From positions 1-6,584 of the forward strand of contig JAJNBO010000148.1 in assembly GCA_021156245.1 (NCBI GenBank): a DNA stretch of 6,584 nt, in the 5' to 3' direction. Source of the stretch: Ramlibacter sp. (lineage in GTDB: Bacteria; Pseudomonadota; Gammaproteobacteria; Burkholderiales; Burkholderiaceae_C). Below the pieces are notes generated by a model that was not told the origin of the DNA, made no database searches, and saw only the letters and a program-made list of their open reading frames with translations. Shown in pieces: positions 1 through 5,859 of the stretch (position 1 is the first letter of the stretch; each line of letters opens with the position of its first letter). The position numbers and the translations under genes were made by a program.

Positions 1-1344
1 CCACCCGCCATCGACAAGCTGCGCAAGAGCGGCGCCACCAAGGTGAAGGTGGCCGTCAGCGACATCGATGGCATCCTGCGCGGCAAGTACCTGCACATCG
101 ACAAGTTCGAGGGCGCCGCCACCGGCGGCTTCGGATTCTGCGACGTGGTGCTGGGCTGGGACATGCTGGACGTCACCTACGACAACACCAGCGTCACGGG
201 GTGGCAGCACGGCTTCCCCGATGCGCTGGCGGCGGTGGACCTGGGCACGGCGCGCAACGTGCCCTGGGACAACGACGTGCCCTTCTTCCTGGGCGAGTTC
301 GTCAACGAAGACCGCTCGCCGCATCCGCTGTGCCCGCGCCAGGCGCTCAAGCGCGTGCTGGCACGCGCCGAGAAACTCGGCTACCAGGTGATGACGGGCA
401 TGGAGTTCGAGTGGTTCAACTTCCGCGAAACGCCGCAGACCTGGGCGCAGAAGAACGGCCAGCCGCCGGAGCCGATCACGCCGGGGATGTTCGGCTATTC
501 GCTCCTGCGCATGGCCGACAACCCGGGCTTCTTCAACGCGTTGATGGACGAGATGCTCGCCTTCGACGTGCCCATCGAAGGCCTGCACACCGAAACCGGG
601 CCCGGCGTGTATGAAGCCGCGATCGCTTTCTCGCCCGCGCTGGAGCAGGCGGATCGCGCGATCCTGTTCAAGACCGGCGCACGCGAAATCGGCAAGCGCT
701 TCGGCATCATGCCGACCTTCATGGCCAAGTGGAGCCAGAAGTATCCGGGCTGCAGCGGCCACATCCACCAGAGCCTGTCCGACGGCAAGACCAACCTGTT
801 CTACGACGCCAGCGCGCAGCGCAAGATGAGCGCGCTGTTCGAGAGCTACCTCGCGGGCCAGGTGGCGTGCATGATGGACTTCGGCCCGATGATCTGGCCC
901 ACCATCAACAGCTACAAGCGCCTGGTCGACGGCTTCTGGGCCCCGGTCAAGCCGACCTGGGGCATGGACAACCGCACGGCCAGCTTCCGCGTGCTGGCGG
1001 GTTCGCCCAAGGCCACGCGGCTGGAGACGCGTTGCCCCGGTTCCGACGTGAACCCCTATCTCGCCATGGCCGCCGTGATCGCCGCCGGCATGCACGGGGT
1101 CGAGAAGGGCCTGAAGCTCACCACGCCGCCCATCACCGGCACCAATCAGGGCAGCGAGCACGTGCCGCGCGCGCCGCGCACGCTGATCGAGACCACGCAG
1201 GTGTTTCTGAAGTCCGAGGTCGCGCGCGACTGGCTGGGCGACACCTTCGTGGAGCACTATGCCGCGACGCGCGACTGGGAATGGCGCCAGTGGCAGGACG
1301 GCGTGACCGACTGGGAATTGAAGCGCTACTTCGAGATCATCTGA
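1..1344 (+). CDS. Glutamine synthetase-family gamma-glutamyl ligase (amine glutamylating), 5' partial
   Basis: Probably joins the gamma-carboxyl of glutamate to an amine using ATP, in the cytoplasm, as the first step of a PuuA/GlnA4-type amine degradation pathway. The frame is open from base 1, so the start is upstream; a GTG at 43 is internal because the conserved N-terminal segment KVAVSDIDGILRGKY lies right after it. Numbering from that GTG: beta-grasp region about 1-100, catalytic domain about 105-433. Metal/ATP/glutamate residues seen are E121 and E123 (MEFEW), E184 and E191 (HTETGPGVYE), H240 (SGHIH), R311/R316 (NRTASFRV) and E328/R330 (RLETRCPGSDVNPYL). The DGSS ammonium-site motif of true GlnA is not seen (FCDVVLGWD occurs near there), nor a GlnA-like adenylylation tyrosine loop. 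This argues for an amine rather than ammonium substrate. The visible part is 447 residues, near full family length. The stop overlaps the next start (TGATG). Family is near certain; substrate is inferred. Confidence 0.93.
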   Translation, partial: PPAIDKLRKSGATKVKVAVSDIDGILRGKYLHIDKFEGAATGGFGFCDVVLGWDMLDVTYDNTSVTGWQHGFPDALAAVDLGTARNVPWDNDVPFFLGEFVNEDRSPHPLCPRQALKRVLARAEKLGYQVMTGMEFEWFNFRETPQTWAQKNGQPPEPITPGMFGYSLLRMADNPGFFNALMDEMLAFDVPIEGLHTETGPGVYEAAIAFSPALEQADRAILFKTGAREIGKRFGIMPTFMAKWSQKYPGCSGHIHQSLSDGKTNLFYDASAQRKMSALFESYLAGQVACMMDFGPMIWPTINSYKRLVDGFWAPVKPTWGMDNRTASFRVLAGSPKATRLETRCPGSDVNPYLAMAAVIAAGMHGVEKGLKLTTPPITGTNQGSEHVPRAPRTLIETTQVFLKSEVARDWLGDTFVEHYAATRDWEWRQWQDGVTDWELKRYFEII

Positions 1345-1844
1345 TGCTGGTGAGGATGCTGGGTCCCGCAGACGCCACGCTGGTTCGCTCGCTGCGGCTG
1401 CGTGCGCTGCGCGAGCATCCCGACGCCTTCACCTCCAGCTACGAACAGGACCGCGACCTGCCGGTGGAGGCCACGGCGCAGCGCCTCTCGGCTCATCCTT
1501 TCTGGGGCGCGTACCATCACGCGGAGCTGTGCGGGTTCGTCGGGCTCGAGCGGGAACTGCGTCCGAAGAGCCGGCACAAGGCCACCGTCATGGGCATGTA
1601 CGTCGCGCCCGAGGCCGGTGGCCACGGCGTCGGCCGCAGGTTGCTCGATGCCCTGATCGCGCATGCACGAATGAACGGAGTCGAGTCCCTCGTCCTGACC
1701 GTGACCGACGGCAACGAACGCGCGCAGCGCCTGTACGAGGCCGCCGGTTTCCGCTCCTTCGGCATCGAGCCGGACGCCATCCGCGTCGCGGGCCGTCCGT
1801 ACGCCAAGAACCACATGCACCTGAACCTGGCCCCCACACCATGA
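1344..1844 (+). CDS. GNAT-family N-acetyltransferase
   Basis: A 166-residue protein with the GNAT fold, predicted to move an acetyl group from acetyl-CoA to an amine. The N-terminal RALREHPDAFTSSYEQD segment is typical of a large stand-alone GNAT group. Motif A is MYVAPEAGGHGVGRRLLDAL (about residues 85-104), holding the pyrophosphate loop GGHGVG; histidine sits where arginine or glutamine is usual. Motif B is NERAQRLYEAAGF (about 124-136), followed by a short C-terminal strand region. The ATG shares its A with the ligase stop TGA, and the last bases overlap the dehydrogenase start by 4 nt, so it is coupled on both sides. There is no strong Shine-Dalgarno; GAG at 1333-1335 is the nearest match. 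A later in-frame ATG at 1356 has no better spacing. Its location inside an amine pathway suggests a small amine, amino acid or gamma-glutamyl compound as substrate, but this is a guess; protein acetylation is also possible. Confidence 0.9.
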   Translation: MLVRMLGPADATLVRSLRLRALREHPDAFTSSYEQDRDLPVEATAQRLSAHPFWGAYHHAELCGFVGLERELRPKSRHKATVMGMYVAPEAGGHGVGRRLLDALIAHARMNGVESLVLTVTDGNERAQRLYEAAGFRSFGIEPDAIRVAGRPYAKNHMHLNLAPTP

Positions 1845-2974
1845 GCCTTTCCGCCTTTTCCTTTCCCACCGCCATCCAGTTCGGGCCTGGTGCCCGCAAG
1901 GAGGTCGGCAGGCACCTGCTGGAGCAAGGGCTCCGGCGGCCGCTGATCGTGACCGACAAGGCCCTGGGCGCGCTGCCGGTGCTCAAGGAGTTCCAGACGC
2001 ACCTTCAGGGCCTGGACGTGGCCGTGTTCTCCGGCGTGTTCGGCAATCCCACGGCCAGCCAGGTGATGGCAGGCGCCGCGGCGTACAAGGAACATCGCGC
2101 GGACTGCGTCATCGGTTTCGGCGGCGGCGCCGCGCTGGACGTGGCCAAGGTGGTGGGCATCGCGGCCACGCACGAGGGCGACATCATCGAGTACGTATGG
2201 GACCACCCGCAGGTTCGGCCGATCACGAACGCGCTGCCCTACTTCGTCGCGTTGCCCACGACCTCCGGCACCGGTTCGGAAGTGGGCCGGTCTTCCGTCG
2301 TCAGCGAGGACGACACGCATTTGAAGCGCGTGGTGTTCAGCGCCAAGATCCTGGCCCGCAAGGTGTTCGCCGATCCCGAGCTGACGCTGGCCCTGCCGCC
2401 CCACGTCACCGCCGCGACCGGCATGGACGCGCTCACGCACAACATCGAAAGCTACCTGTCGCCGGCCTACCATCCGCTGTGCGACGGCATCGCACTGGAA
2501 GGCGCGCGCATCGCCGCGCGCTCGCTGCTCAAGGCGGTGAAGGAGCCGGGCGACATCGCGGCGCGCAGCGACATGATGATGAGCTCCATGATGGGCGCTA
2601 TCGCCTTCCAGAAGGACCTGGGCGCGGTGCACTCCTGCGCGCACGCGCTGGGCGCGGTCGCCGACCTGCACCATGGGCTGGCGAACGCACTGATGATCGA
2701 CGCGGTGCTGGATTGGAACTACGAGATGGTGCCGGAGAAGTTCGACGAGCTGGCGCACGTCTGCAAGGTGCCGGGCGGCGGCAAGGCCTTCGTGCCGTGG
2801 CTCAAGCAGTTGAAGCAGAGTATCGGTATTACGGGCACGCTGTCTTCGCACGGCGTGAAGCCCGAGCAGATCCCGAAGCTGGTGGACATCGCGGTGAAGG
2901 ACATCTGCCACCAGACCAATCCGCGGCCGGTGACGGCGGCGGACTTCGAGCGCCTGTTCCAGGCGGCGATGTGA
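1841..2974 (+). CDS. Iron-containing (group III) alcohol dehydrogenase
   Basis: A 377-residue NAD(P)-dependent dehydrogenase of the FucO/AdhB type, interconverting an alcohol and an aldehyde in the cytoplasm; length is typical of the family. The N-terminal dinucleotide domain has GFGGGAALDVAK (residues 92-103; alanine replaces the common serine of GGGS) and the LPTTSGTGSEV phosphate/cofactor segment (139-149). The C-terminal helical domain carries the metal ligands D196 and H200 (GMDALTH), H264 (VHSCAH) and H278 (LHHGLAN), with the spacing seen in FucO; H268 matches the conserved extra histidine. All key residues are present, so it should be active. Start ATG overlaps the GNAT stop (ATGA) with no clear ribosome site, implying coupling. 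Three in-frame TGA codons stand in a row at 2972-2980. In context it likely oxidises a gamma-glutamylated amino alcohol for the downstream aldehyde dehydrogenase. 4-hydroxybutyrate dehydrogenase, which belongs to the same family, is the main alternative. Confidence 0.94.
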   Translation: MSLSAFSFPTAIQFGPGARKEVGRHLLEQGLRRPLIVTDKALGALPVLKEFQTHLQGLDVAVFSGVFGNPTASQVMAGAAAYKEHRADCVIGFGGGAALDVAKVVGIAATHEGDIIEYVWDHPQVRPITNALPYFVALPTTSGTGSEVGRSSVVSEDDTHLKRVVFSAKILARKVFADPELTLALPPHVTAATGMDALTHNIESYLSPAYHPLCDGIALEGARIAARSLLKAVKEPGDIAARSDMMMSSMMGAIAFQKDLGAVHSCAHALGAVADLHHGLANALMIDAVLDWNYEMVPEKFDELAHVCKVPGGGKAFVPWLKQLKQSIGITGTLSSHGVKPEQIPKLVDIAVKDICHQTNPRPVTAADFERLFQAAM

Positions 2975-2986
2975 TGATGACACGTG

Positions 2987-3046
2987 GTCATTCCCGCGCA
3001 GGCGGGAATCCAGGACGTCCTGGATCCCTGCCTCGGCGGGGATGAC
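2987..3046 (+). repeat. 60-bp imperfect palindrome, REP-like intergenic element
   Basis: Centred between 3016 and 3017, the two 30-base arms match at 25 of 30 positions. Each arm also folds by itself: left hairpin ATTCCCGC (2990-2997), loop GCAG, GCGGGAAT (3002-3009), a perfect 8-bp stem; right hairpin 3024-3032 with 3035-3043, 9 bp with one T-G wobble and a 2-base loop. The centre, 3008-3025, is a perfect 18-bp palindrome. The core GTCATTCCCGC...GCGGGAATCC resembles the widespread proteobacterial palindromic repeats of the dRS3/REP type that yield spurious translations such as VIPAQAGIQ and HSRAGGNPG. It lies 12 bases after the dehydrogenase stop and ends just before the Shine-Dalgarno of the hydrolase. 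It could act as an mRNA stabiliser, attenuator or passive mobile repeat; genome copy number is not visible here. Confidence 0.85.
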
Positions 3047-3052
3047 GGGAGA
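3047..3052 (+). promoter_or_regulatory. Shine-Dalgarno site of the gamma-glutamyl hydrolase gene
   Basis: GGGAGA, with GGAG at 3048-3051, stands 6 bases before the ATG at 3058 and supports that start. It is the clearest ribosome site in the cluster, as expected because this gene is the only one separated from its upstream neighbour by a real gap. It begins one base after the palindromic repeat ends, so folding of the repeat could change its accessibility. Confidence 0.7.
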
Positions 3053-3057
3053 ACGAT

Positions 3058-3831
3058 ATGGACCGCCTCAAGATCGGCATCAGCGCCTGCTTCTTCCATC
3101 CGGACGGGGAGCGCAAGGCCGCGCCGCAGAAGACCTTGCTGTGGATCGAGCAGTCCACGGCGCACTGGGTGATGTCCGAAGGCGCGCTGCCGGTGATGAT
3201 TCCGTCCTTCGACGGCGCGACCTACCGGCAAGGCGGCGTCAGCGTGAACGACTACGTGAACTGGCTCGACGGCATCGTCATGCACGGCGGCGCGGACGTG
3301 TGGCCGGGCAGCTATGGCGAGGAGCCGCTGCGGCCCGAATGGCATGGCGACCGGCTGCGCGACGCCTACGAGATCGCGCTGGTCAAGGCGTTCTCCGCTG
3401 CGGGCAAGCCGGTGTTCGGAATCTGCCGCGGCCTGCAGTTGATCAACGTGGCGCACGGCGGCACGCTCTACCAGGACATCGCCACCCAGAAGCCGGGCGC
3501 ACTGGTGCATCGCGATGCCGATGCGTACGACATGAACTTCCACCAGGTCGACATCCTGCCGGGCAGCCGGCTTGCCCAGCTGCTGCCGCCCGGCCGCCAC
3601 AAGATCAACAGCGTGCACCACCAGGGCATCAAGGAGGTCGCGCCCGGCTTCCAGGTGGAAGCCGTGTCGCCGGAGGATGGGGTCGTCGAGGCGATCCGCC
3701 ACACCGGCAGTCCTTATGTCGCCGCCGTGCAATGGCACCCTGAATTCCACCGCCCCGAGCTCGGCGTCGTCGACGACACGCCGCTGCTGCGGGACTTCCT
3801 GGAGGCCGCGCGCGCGGCCCGCAACCGATGA
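3058..3831 (+). CDS. Gamma-glutamyl-gamma-aminobutyrate hydrolase-like class I amidotransferase (peptidase C26)
   Basis: A 257-residue cytoplasmic hydrolase of the PuuD family, predicted to cleave the gamma-glutamyl amide bond and release glutamate plus the oxidised amine product. The single class I glutamine amidotransferase domain fills the protein. The nucleophile elbow is GICRGLQLIN with C123; the other triad members are H227 and E229 in VQWHPEF. An upstream glycine pair in MHGGADVWP (G77, G78) fits the oxyanion-hole loop, and VHHQGIKEVAPGF (from 186) matches the conserved stretch of this family. Length is normal for PuuD-like proteins (about 250). The start is set by a good ribosome site and by the conserved N-terminal KIGISACF strand directly after it. 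The stop overlaps the aldehyde dehydrogenase start (ATGA). As last step of the proposed route it would remove the glutamate added by the ligase at 1-1344. The exact substrate is inferred from neighbours only. Confidence 0.93.
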   Translation: MDRLKIGISACFFHPDGERKAAPQKTLLWIEQSTAHWVMSEGALPVMIPSFDGATYRQGGVSVNDYVNWLDGIVMHGGADVWPGSYGEEPLRPEWHGDRLRDAYEIALVKAFSAAGKPVFGICRGLQLINVAHGGTLYQDIATQKPGALVHRDADAYDMNFHQVDILPGSRLAQLLPPGRHKINSVHHQGIKEVAPGFQVEAVSPEDGVVEAIRHTGSPYVAAVQWHPEFHRPELGVVDDTPLLRDFLEAARAARNR

Positions 3832-5204
3832 GCACCCTTCCCATCCGCAATCCGGCCACGGGCGAACTGATCACCGAACTGCCGGCCGACGACGCCGCGT
3901 CGGTTCGCAAGAAGACCCTCGCTGCAGGCGTCGCCCAGCCCGCATGGGCCGCCCGACCGCTGGCCGAACGCAAGAAGTGCATCGAGGGCTTCCGCGCCGG
4001 CGTGGTGCGCGACCTCGAGCAGCTCGCGCAGGTGATGACGCGCGAGACCGGCAAGCCGATCAAGATGTCGCGCAACGAGTTGAACGGCTTGTTGCCCCGC
4101 ATCGATTTCTTCCTGGCGGAGGTCGACAAGGCCATCGCCGCGGAGACCGTGTACGACGAAGGCGGCATGCGCGAGCAGATCCAGCACGAGCCGCTCGGGC
4201 TGGTCGCCAACATCTCCGCCTGGAACTATCCCTGGTTCGTCGGCTGCAACGTCATCCTGCCGGCGCTGCTCACCGGGAACGCCGTGCTGTACAAGCCCTC
4301 CGAGTACGCGGCGATGACGGGCCTGGAGATCACGCGGCTGCTGCACGAAGCCGGCGTGCCGAAGGACCTGATGGCCTGCCTGGTTGGCGCCGGCGAAGTG
4401 GGGGCGGCCCTGCTCGCGCAGCCCGTCGACGGCGTCTTCTTCACGGGATCGCACGGCACTGGGCAGCGCATTGCCGAAGCGGTGGGCAAGCGCTTCATCA
4501 AGCTGCAGCTGGAGCTGGGTGGCAAGGACCCTACGTACGTCTGCGACGACGCCGACCCGGCGGCCGCCGCCGAGTCCCTGGCCGACGGCGCGATGTACAA
4601 CACCGGCCAGAGCTGCTGCTCGGTCGAACGCATCTACGTGCACGAGAAGGTGCATGACCGCTTCGTCGATCACTTCGTCAAGACGGTGCGCGGCTACAGG
4701 ATGGGCGACCCGGCCAGCGAGGACACCTACATCGGCGCGATCACGCGCGAGCCCCAGCTGAAGGTGCTCGACCACCAGGTGGCGGACGCCCAGCGCAAGG
4801 GCGCGTCCCTGCTGCTCGGCGGCCGCAAGGGCAAGGGGCCGGGCAACTGGTACGAACCCACCGTGATGACCGACGTGACCCACGAGATGGAGATCATGCA
4901 GGAGGAGAGCTTCGGTCCCATCATCGGCATCCAGAAAGTGGCGAGCGACGAGGAAGCCGTCCGCCTGATGAACGATACGCGCTACGGCCTGACGGCGGGC
5001 GTGTTCACGCGAGACGAGGAACGCGCGCGCAGCGTGTTGTCGCGCGTGCACGCCGGCAGCGTCTACTGGAACTGCTGCGACCGCGTCAGCCCGCGCCTGC
5101 CGTGGAGCGGGGTCGGCGACTCGGGCGTGGGCCTCACGCTGTCCAGCTACGGCATCCAGACCTTCACCCGGCCCAAGGCGTGGCACCTGCGCAAGCCCGC
5201 CTGA
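3828..5204 (+). CDS. NAD(P)-dependent aldehyde dehydrogenase
   Basis: A 458-residue ALDH-superfamily enzyme oxidising an aldehyde to its acid. Active-site residues are all present: N133 in SAWNYPW, K156 in YKPSE (cofactor), the GS pair in FFTGSHGTG (207-208), general base E229 in LELGGK, nucleophile C263 in GQSCCSVER (followed by a second cysteine), and E360 in EESFGP. The family-typical C-terminal segment is LPWSGVGDSGVG, then a short tail. At 458 residues it is somewhat shorter than many ALDHs (about 480-500), mainly at the N-terminus, as in succinate-semialdehyde dehydrogenase-like members. ATG overlaps the hydrolase stop by 4 nt, so translation is coupled. In the proposed pathway it turns the gamma-glutamyl amino aldehyde into the acid before hydrolysis, the PuuC role. 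A general semialdehyde or betaine-aldehyde-type function cannot be excluded from sequence alone. Confidence 0.95.
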   Translation: MSTLPIRNPATGELITELPADDAASVRKKTLAAGVAQPAWAARPLAERKKCIEGFRAGVVRDLEQLAQVMTRETGKPIKMSRNELNGLLPRIDFFLAEVDKAIAAETVYDEGGMREQIQHEPLGLVANISAWNYPWFVGCNVILPALLTGNAVLYKPSEYAAMTGLEITRLLHEAGVPKDLMACLVGAGEVGAALLAQPVDGVFFTGSHGTGQRIAEAVGKRFIKLQLELGGKDPTYVCDDADPAAAAESLADGAMYNTGQSCCSVERIYVHEKVHDRFVDHFVKTVRGYRMGDPASEDTYIGAITREPQLKVLDHQVADAQRKGASLLLGGRKGKGPGNWYEPTVMTDVTHEMEIMQEESFGPIIGIQKVASDEEAVRLMNDTRYGLTAGVFTRDEERARSVLSRVHAGSVYWNCCDRVSPRLPWSGVGDSGVGLTLSSYGIQTFTRPKAWHLRKPA

Positions 5205-5854
5205 CGCTGTTCGACCTGGACCACACGCTGCTGCACGGCGACAGCGACGTGCTCTGGTGCGAGTTCCTCATGGACGAGGGCGTCCTCGAACGCAAGGCCT
5301 TTGCCGCGCGCAACGCCGACATGGAGGCCCGCTACCGTGCGGGCACGGTCGGCGTGGAGGAGTTCGCGCACTTCTACGTGGGCACGCTCGCGGGCCGCAG
5401 CCCGGCGGAGTGGGAGCCGCTGCGGCGCCGCTTCATGCGCGAGGTGGTCGCGCCGCGCATCCCGCGCGATGCGACGAAGCTGGTGAACCAGCACCTGGAG
5501 GCCGGTGACCTGGTGGTGATGACCACGGCCACCAACCGCTTCATCACCGAGATGACGGCGCGCCACTTCGACATCCCCTATCTGCTGGCGACCGTGCCCG
5601 AGCTCGTGGGCGGCAAGTTCACGGGCCGCACCACCGGCACGCTCAACATGCGCGAAGGCAAGGTCACCCGGATCCGTGAATGGCTGCGCGAACGCGGACA
5701 GTCGCTGGCCGGTTTCGAGAGCACCGCCTACAGCGACTCGGTCAACGACCTGCCGCTGCTGGAAGCGGTCCGCCTGCCGGTGGCGGTGGACCCGGGCGCG
5801 CGGCTGGCGCAGATCGCCCGCGAAAGGAGCTGGAAGGTGCTGAATCTGCGCTAG
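5180..5854 (+). CDS. HAD-superfamily subfamily IB phosphatase
   Basis: A phosphatase-like HAD protein of 224 residues if started at GTG 5180. Motif I is FDLDHT with nucleophile and acid/base aspartates D12 and D14; motif II is MTTATN (T116 likely); motif III is K161 in REGKVTR; motif IV is YSDSVNDLPLL with D186 and D190. The helical cap between motifs I and II (about 20-100) fits subfamily IB, the SerB/CicA/PHOSPHO1 group, which acts on small phosphomonoesters. The start is uncertain. GTG 5180 gives a 25-nt overlap with the aldehyde dehydrogenase and has no well-spaced ribosome site (AAGG ends one base before it). Relatives normally begin only 3-5 residues before the FDLD motif, which would place the start at CTG 5201, overlapping the preceding stop as CTGA, like the ATGA junctions upstream. 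Substrate unknown; phosphoserine-like or phosphoethanolamine-like compounds are possible. Confidence 0.88.
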   Translation: MAPAQARLTLFDLDHTLLHGDSDVLWCEFLMDEGVLERKAFAARNADMEARYRAGTVGVEEFAHFYVGTLAGRSPAEWEPLRRRFMREVVAPRIPRDATKLVNQHLEAGDLVVMTTATNRFITEMTARHFDIPYLLATVPELVGGKFTGRTTGTLNMREGKVTRIREWLRERGQSLAGFESTAYSDSVNDLPLLEAVRLPVAVDPGARLAQIARERSWKVLNLR

Positions 5855-5859
5855 GCCTT

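Noticed and set aside
1..1344. Primary nitrogen-assimilation glutamine synthetase (glnA)
   Set aside because: The DGSS ammonium-site motif and adenylylation loop are not seen, and the neighbours are amine-catabolic enzymes rather than glnK/ntrBC.
1517..2983. Long open frame on the - strand (about 488 codons) opposite the GNAT, dehydrogenase and gap
   Set aside because: Its product is rich in R, H, A and Q with no recognisable motif; it mirrors high-GC coding on the + strand, which carries clear enzyme motifs throughout.
2987..3046. Intrinsic terminator or CRISPR repeat
   Set aside because: There is no T-run after any hairpin and the next gene begins 12 bases later within the same pathway. 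Only one unit is present, without spacers, so it is not a CRISPR array.
3714..5186. Second long - strand open frame (about 490 codons) opposite the aldehyde dehydrogenase
   Set aside because: Same artefact of G/C-rich third positions; no domain motif is visible and the + strand gene has a complete set of catalytic residues.
1..5204. Complete putrescine Puu operon
   Set aside because: No PuuB-type oxidase, PuuP transporter or PuuR regulator lies in the window, and an alcohol dehydrogenase is present instead. Only the region before base 1 could change this.
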